From Actinomycetota bacterium (GTDB taxonomy: Bacteria; Actinomycetota; Acidimicrobiia; Acidimicrobiales; BP-101): a stretch of 6,920 nucleotides of DNA. This document shows, in pieces, positions 5,416 to 6,920 of the stretch (position 1 is the stretch's first letter; each line of letters opens with the position of its first letter). The notes beneath the pieces are model-generated. The model had not been told where the DNA came from and searched no databases. It saw only the letters and a list, made by a program, of their open reading frames with translations. The stretch spans positions 1-6,920 of the forward strand of contig JAUTXA010000129.1 in NCBI GenBank assembly GCA_030838265.1, written 5' to 3'. Both the position numbers and the translations under genes were made by a program.

Positions 5416-5705
5416 GCGTCGTCGTCCACCTGGCCTCGGCGTTGCGGGCTCACGCCGGAGGCGCCGCCCACCTCGAGCTCGACGTGGCGCCACCTGTCAC
5501 CGTCGCCGCGGTGGTCGATGCCATCGCCGCCGCCCACCCCGCCATCGGCCGTCGCTTGAGGGACGAGGCCGGAGTGATGCGCCGCCACGTCAACATCTTC
5601 GTCGGCGAGGACAACATCCGCGATCTCGACGGGTTGGCCACCGTGGTCCCCGAGGGCACCGAGGTCTCGGTGTTGCCCGCTGTGTCAGGCGGCTCCACAG
5701 CATGA
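5388..5705 (+). CDS. MoaD/ThiS/CysO-like ubiquitin-fold sulfur carrier with extended C-terminus
   Basis: This protein of about 105 residues (97 if a CTG at 5412 is used) has the beta-grasp fold of sulfur carriers. SVVVHLASALRAHAGG is the first hairpin, followed by VAAVVDAIAAAHPAIGRRL (helix), then HVNIFVGEDNIRDLDGLAT and VPEGTEVSVLPAVSGG. The FVGEDNIR and LPAVSGG stretches resemble mycobacterial CysO (which ends AVAGG). In such carriers the terminal Gly-Gly is adenylated and thiocarboxylated to deliver sulfur for cofactor or cysteine synthesis. Here Ser-Thr-Ala follows Gly-Gly, so the tail would need removal first. GTG 5388 is the only usual start codon near the fold and gives a 28-bp overlap with the propeller gene; CTG 5412 would give a 4-bp CTGA overlap and fit the family's N-terminus better. 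The stop overlaps the next ATG (ATGA). Confidence 0.83.
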   Translation: MREDGGPALSVVVHLASALRAHAGGAAHLELDVAPPVTVAAVVDAIAAAHPAIGRRLRDEAGVMRRHVNIFVGEDNIRDLDGLATVVPEGTEVSVLPAVSGGSTA

Positions 5706-6145
5706 AGTTCCGAGCGATAGTCGAGCTGGGGGGCAAGACCGCCACCGGCATACGGGTGCCGCCCGATGTCATCGATGCCTTGGGCGCCGGCAAGAAGCCG
5801 GCCGTCCGCGTCACCATCGGCAAGTTCACCTACCGCACAACCGTGGCGCCTCGAGGTGGCGAGTTCCTCCTCCCGGTGAGCGCCGAGAACCGGGCTGGCG
5901 CCGGGGTCGCTGCGGGTGACGAGGTGAACGTCGAGATCGAGGTCGACACCGAGCCCCGCGAGGTCACGGTGCCGACTGACTTCGCCAAGGCTCTGGCTGG
6001 CAATGCCGCGGCCAAGGCTCGGTTCGATTCGTTGTCGTACAGCAATCAGTCCCGCCACGTCCTGAGCATCGAAGGGGCCAAGACGTCCGAGACCAGGCAA
6101 CGTCGCATCGACAAGGCCGTTCGGGAGTTGGAAGCTCGTCTATGA
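5702..6145 (+). CDS. DUF1905-YdeI/OmdA domain protein
   Basis: This 147-residue protein has two parts. Residues 1-82 form a beta-rich DUF1905 domain beginning MKFRAIVELGGKTATGIRVP, with VRVTIGKFTYRTTVAPRGGEFLLPVS (35-60, read in segments) and AAGDEVNVEIEVD (70-82). Residues 85-145 form the helical YdeI/OmpD-associated (OmdA) domain, with PTDFAKAL (91-98), LSYSNQSRHVLSIEGAK (111-127) and TRQRRIDKAV (131-140). The family has been linked to bacteriocin protection and antimicrobial-peptide tolerance in some bacteria, but its biochemistry is unknown and I assign no role here. It starts at an ATG overlapping the MoaD-like stop codon (ATGA), with a weak AGGCGG about 10 nt upstream, so it is the third gene of a coupled cluster. 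It is full length and intact. Confidence 0.82.
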   Translation: MKFRAIVELGGKTATGIRVPPDVIDALGAGKKPAVRVTIGKFTYRTTVAPRGGEFLLPVSAENRAGAGVAAGDEVNVEIEVDTEPREVTVPTDFAKALAGNAAAKARFDSLSYSNQSRHVLSIEGAKTSETRQRRIDKAVRELEARL

Positions 6146-6168
6146 AACAAGTTTCGCCGCCAGACCAC

Positions 6169-6183
6169 TTGAGGAAGGCTCAA
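6169..6183. terminator. Weak hairpin in the convergent gap after the three-gene cluster
   Basis: TTGAG (6169-6173) and CTCAA (6179-6183) pair around GAAGG. The stem is only 5 bp with no U-tract. It lies 24 nt past the YdeI/OmdA stop, in the 93-bp gap before the convergent TetR gene. Position suits a terminator, but the strength is low and chance is a fair explanation. Nothing else is evident in this gap. Confidence 0.2.
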
Positions 6184-6238
6184 CACCTGCCGCCCAACCG
6201 AGAGTGAGAGATCGATGGCCTGCGAACGCGCCGCCAGT

Positions 6239-6871
6239 TCAGCGTCGGCGCGAGCGCGACCTCGACGACGGTTCGGGCGGCCGGAGACCCACGAGGACGC
6301 GGGTGAGAACGTCTTTGATGCGACGGGCGATCTCGGCCCGATCGTCGGAGCGCGCCACTGACAAGGCGGCGGCGGTCATGCTGCCGAAGAGGAGCTGGGT
6401 CAACACCTCGACATCGTCGACATCGAGAAGGCCCTCGGCCTTGAGGGCGGCCAGCATGGCGCCGATGAGACCCATCTCGTAACGCTCGCCGTGCTGCCAC
6501 CACTGCGTGAAGCCGAGTGCGGCCGGGCCCTCCTGGAAGCAGAGCCGCAGGTACACCGGGTCCTGGCAGCGAGCCAGGAAGACGTCGAGGCCGGCCGAGG
6601 CTCCGTCCCAGACATCGGTGTGACGGGAGGCTTCGGCCACGATGGCGTCGCACGTCGACTGAGCCGACTCGGTCAGCACCTCCTCGAAGAGCGCCTGCTT
6701 ACCCGCGAAGTGGTGGTAGACCGCCCCCTTCGTGACCCGGCACTCGGCCGCCACCGCGTCGAGAGATGTGGCCGCGAACCCGTCGCGGGCGAAGAGCTCG
6801 GTGGCCGCGTCGAGCAGGGCGCGCCGCGTGGCATCGGAGTACTCGTCCCGACGACTGCGCACCGTCTCCAT
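6239..6871 (-). CDS. TetR/AcrR-family transcriptional regulator
   Basis: This is a 210-residue regulator. The N-terminal HTH domain spans about 11-58: TRRALLDAATELFARDGFAA (15-34), then SLDAVAAECRVTKGAVYHHF (36-55) and AGKQALFEEVL (56-66). The C-terminal domain (70-195) includes CQDPVYLRLCFQEGPAALGF (101-120) and resembles the AcrR-like TetR_C group, whose ligands are usually hydrophobic compounds; the actual ligand is unknown. The tail after 196 (PPEPSSRSRSRRR) is Arg/Ser-rich and may add nonspecific DNA contacts. ATG 6871 is the first usual start, but the frame stays open to the right window edge, so an upstream start cannot be excluded. A Shine-Dalgarno-like AGAAGG near 6890 is too far away (about 20 nt) to serve it. 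It converges on the propeller-MoaD-YdeI cluster. Its target may lie to the right of the window. Confidence 0.85.
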   Translation of the reverse strand: METVRSRRDEYSDATRRALLDAATELFARDGFAATSLDAVAAECRVTKGAVYHHFAGKQALFEEVLTESAQSTCDAIVAEASRHTDVWDGASAGLDVFLARCQDPVYLRLCFQEGPAALGFTQWWQHGERYEMGLIGAMLAALKAEGLLDVDDVEVLTQLLFGSMTAAALSVARSDDRAEIARRIKDVLTRVLVGLRPPEPSSRSRSRRR

Positions 6872-6903
6872 CAGCCCAACGTACCGGGTGTGACCTTCTT
6901 CAC

Positions 6904-6916
6904 GTAGACAACCTAC
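6904..6916. promoter_or_regulatory. Possible operator upstream of the second TetR gene
   Basis: GTAG (6904-6907) and CTAC (6913-6916) form an inverted repeat around ACAAC, 32 bp upstream of the TetR ATG at 6871. A second weak pair, GTGA and TCAC, flanks CCTTCT immediately downstream on the minus strand. Position suits a TetR operator, but the arms are only 4 bp and the window ends here. Confidence 0.25.
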
Positions 6917-6920
6917 TCCC

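Noticed and set aside
6144..6155. GAAAC-AA-GTTTC inverted repeat at the YdeI/OmdA stop codon
   Set aside because: The 2-nt loop is too tight for a stable hairpin and the stem is AT-rich; probably chance.

Overview
This is a GC-rich (about two-thirds G+C or more by eye), densely packed chromosomal window. It has short or overlapping junctions, GTG and possible CTG starts, several starts with no Shine-Dalgarno sequence, and two TetR regulators. Together these suggest a high-GC actinobacterium. An uncultured Acidimicrobiia-like lineage is my guess, not something the sequence proves. No rRNA, tRNA, CRISPR array, insertion sequence or phage gene is visible.

Layout. Positions 1-232 (minus) hold the N-terminal 77 codons of a patatin-like phospholipase that runs off the left edge. 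It diverges, across only 33 bp, from a five-helix membrane protein with a C-terminal type-1 copper (cupredoxin) domain (266-991, plus). That gene converges with a minus-strand pair: a TetR regulator (1661-2359) and a small APH-type phosphotransferase (981-1664) joined by a 4-bp ATGA overlap. The regulator faces a GT-C membrane glycosyltransferase (2433-3875, plus). The gap between them holds a perfect 9-5-9 palindrome lying on the regulator's predicted promoter, so this looks like a self-regulated divergent unit: sensor, phosphotransferase and glycosyltransferase. A small VOC/glyoxalase-fold protein (3892-4269, minus) follows. Then comes a plus-strand cluster of three overlapping genes: a cytoplasmic Asp-box/BNR beta-propeller (4294-5415), a MoaD/ThiS/CysO-like ubiquitin-fold sulfur carrier (about 5388-5705) and a DUF1905-YdeI/OmdA protein (5702-6145). 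A second TetR regulator (6239-6871, minus) closes the window.

The three-gene cluster is the best candidate for an undescribed system. A sulfur-carrier-like protein is translationally linked to a propeller that carries duplicated His-Trp-Gly motifs and no secretion signal. The carrier's Gly-Gly end is masked by three extra residues, so it would need trimming before it could be activated. The glycosyltransferase operator and two hairpins at convergent gene ends are the clearest non-coding signals.
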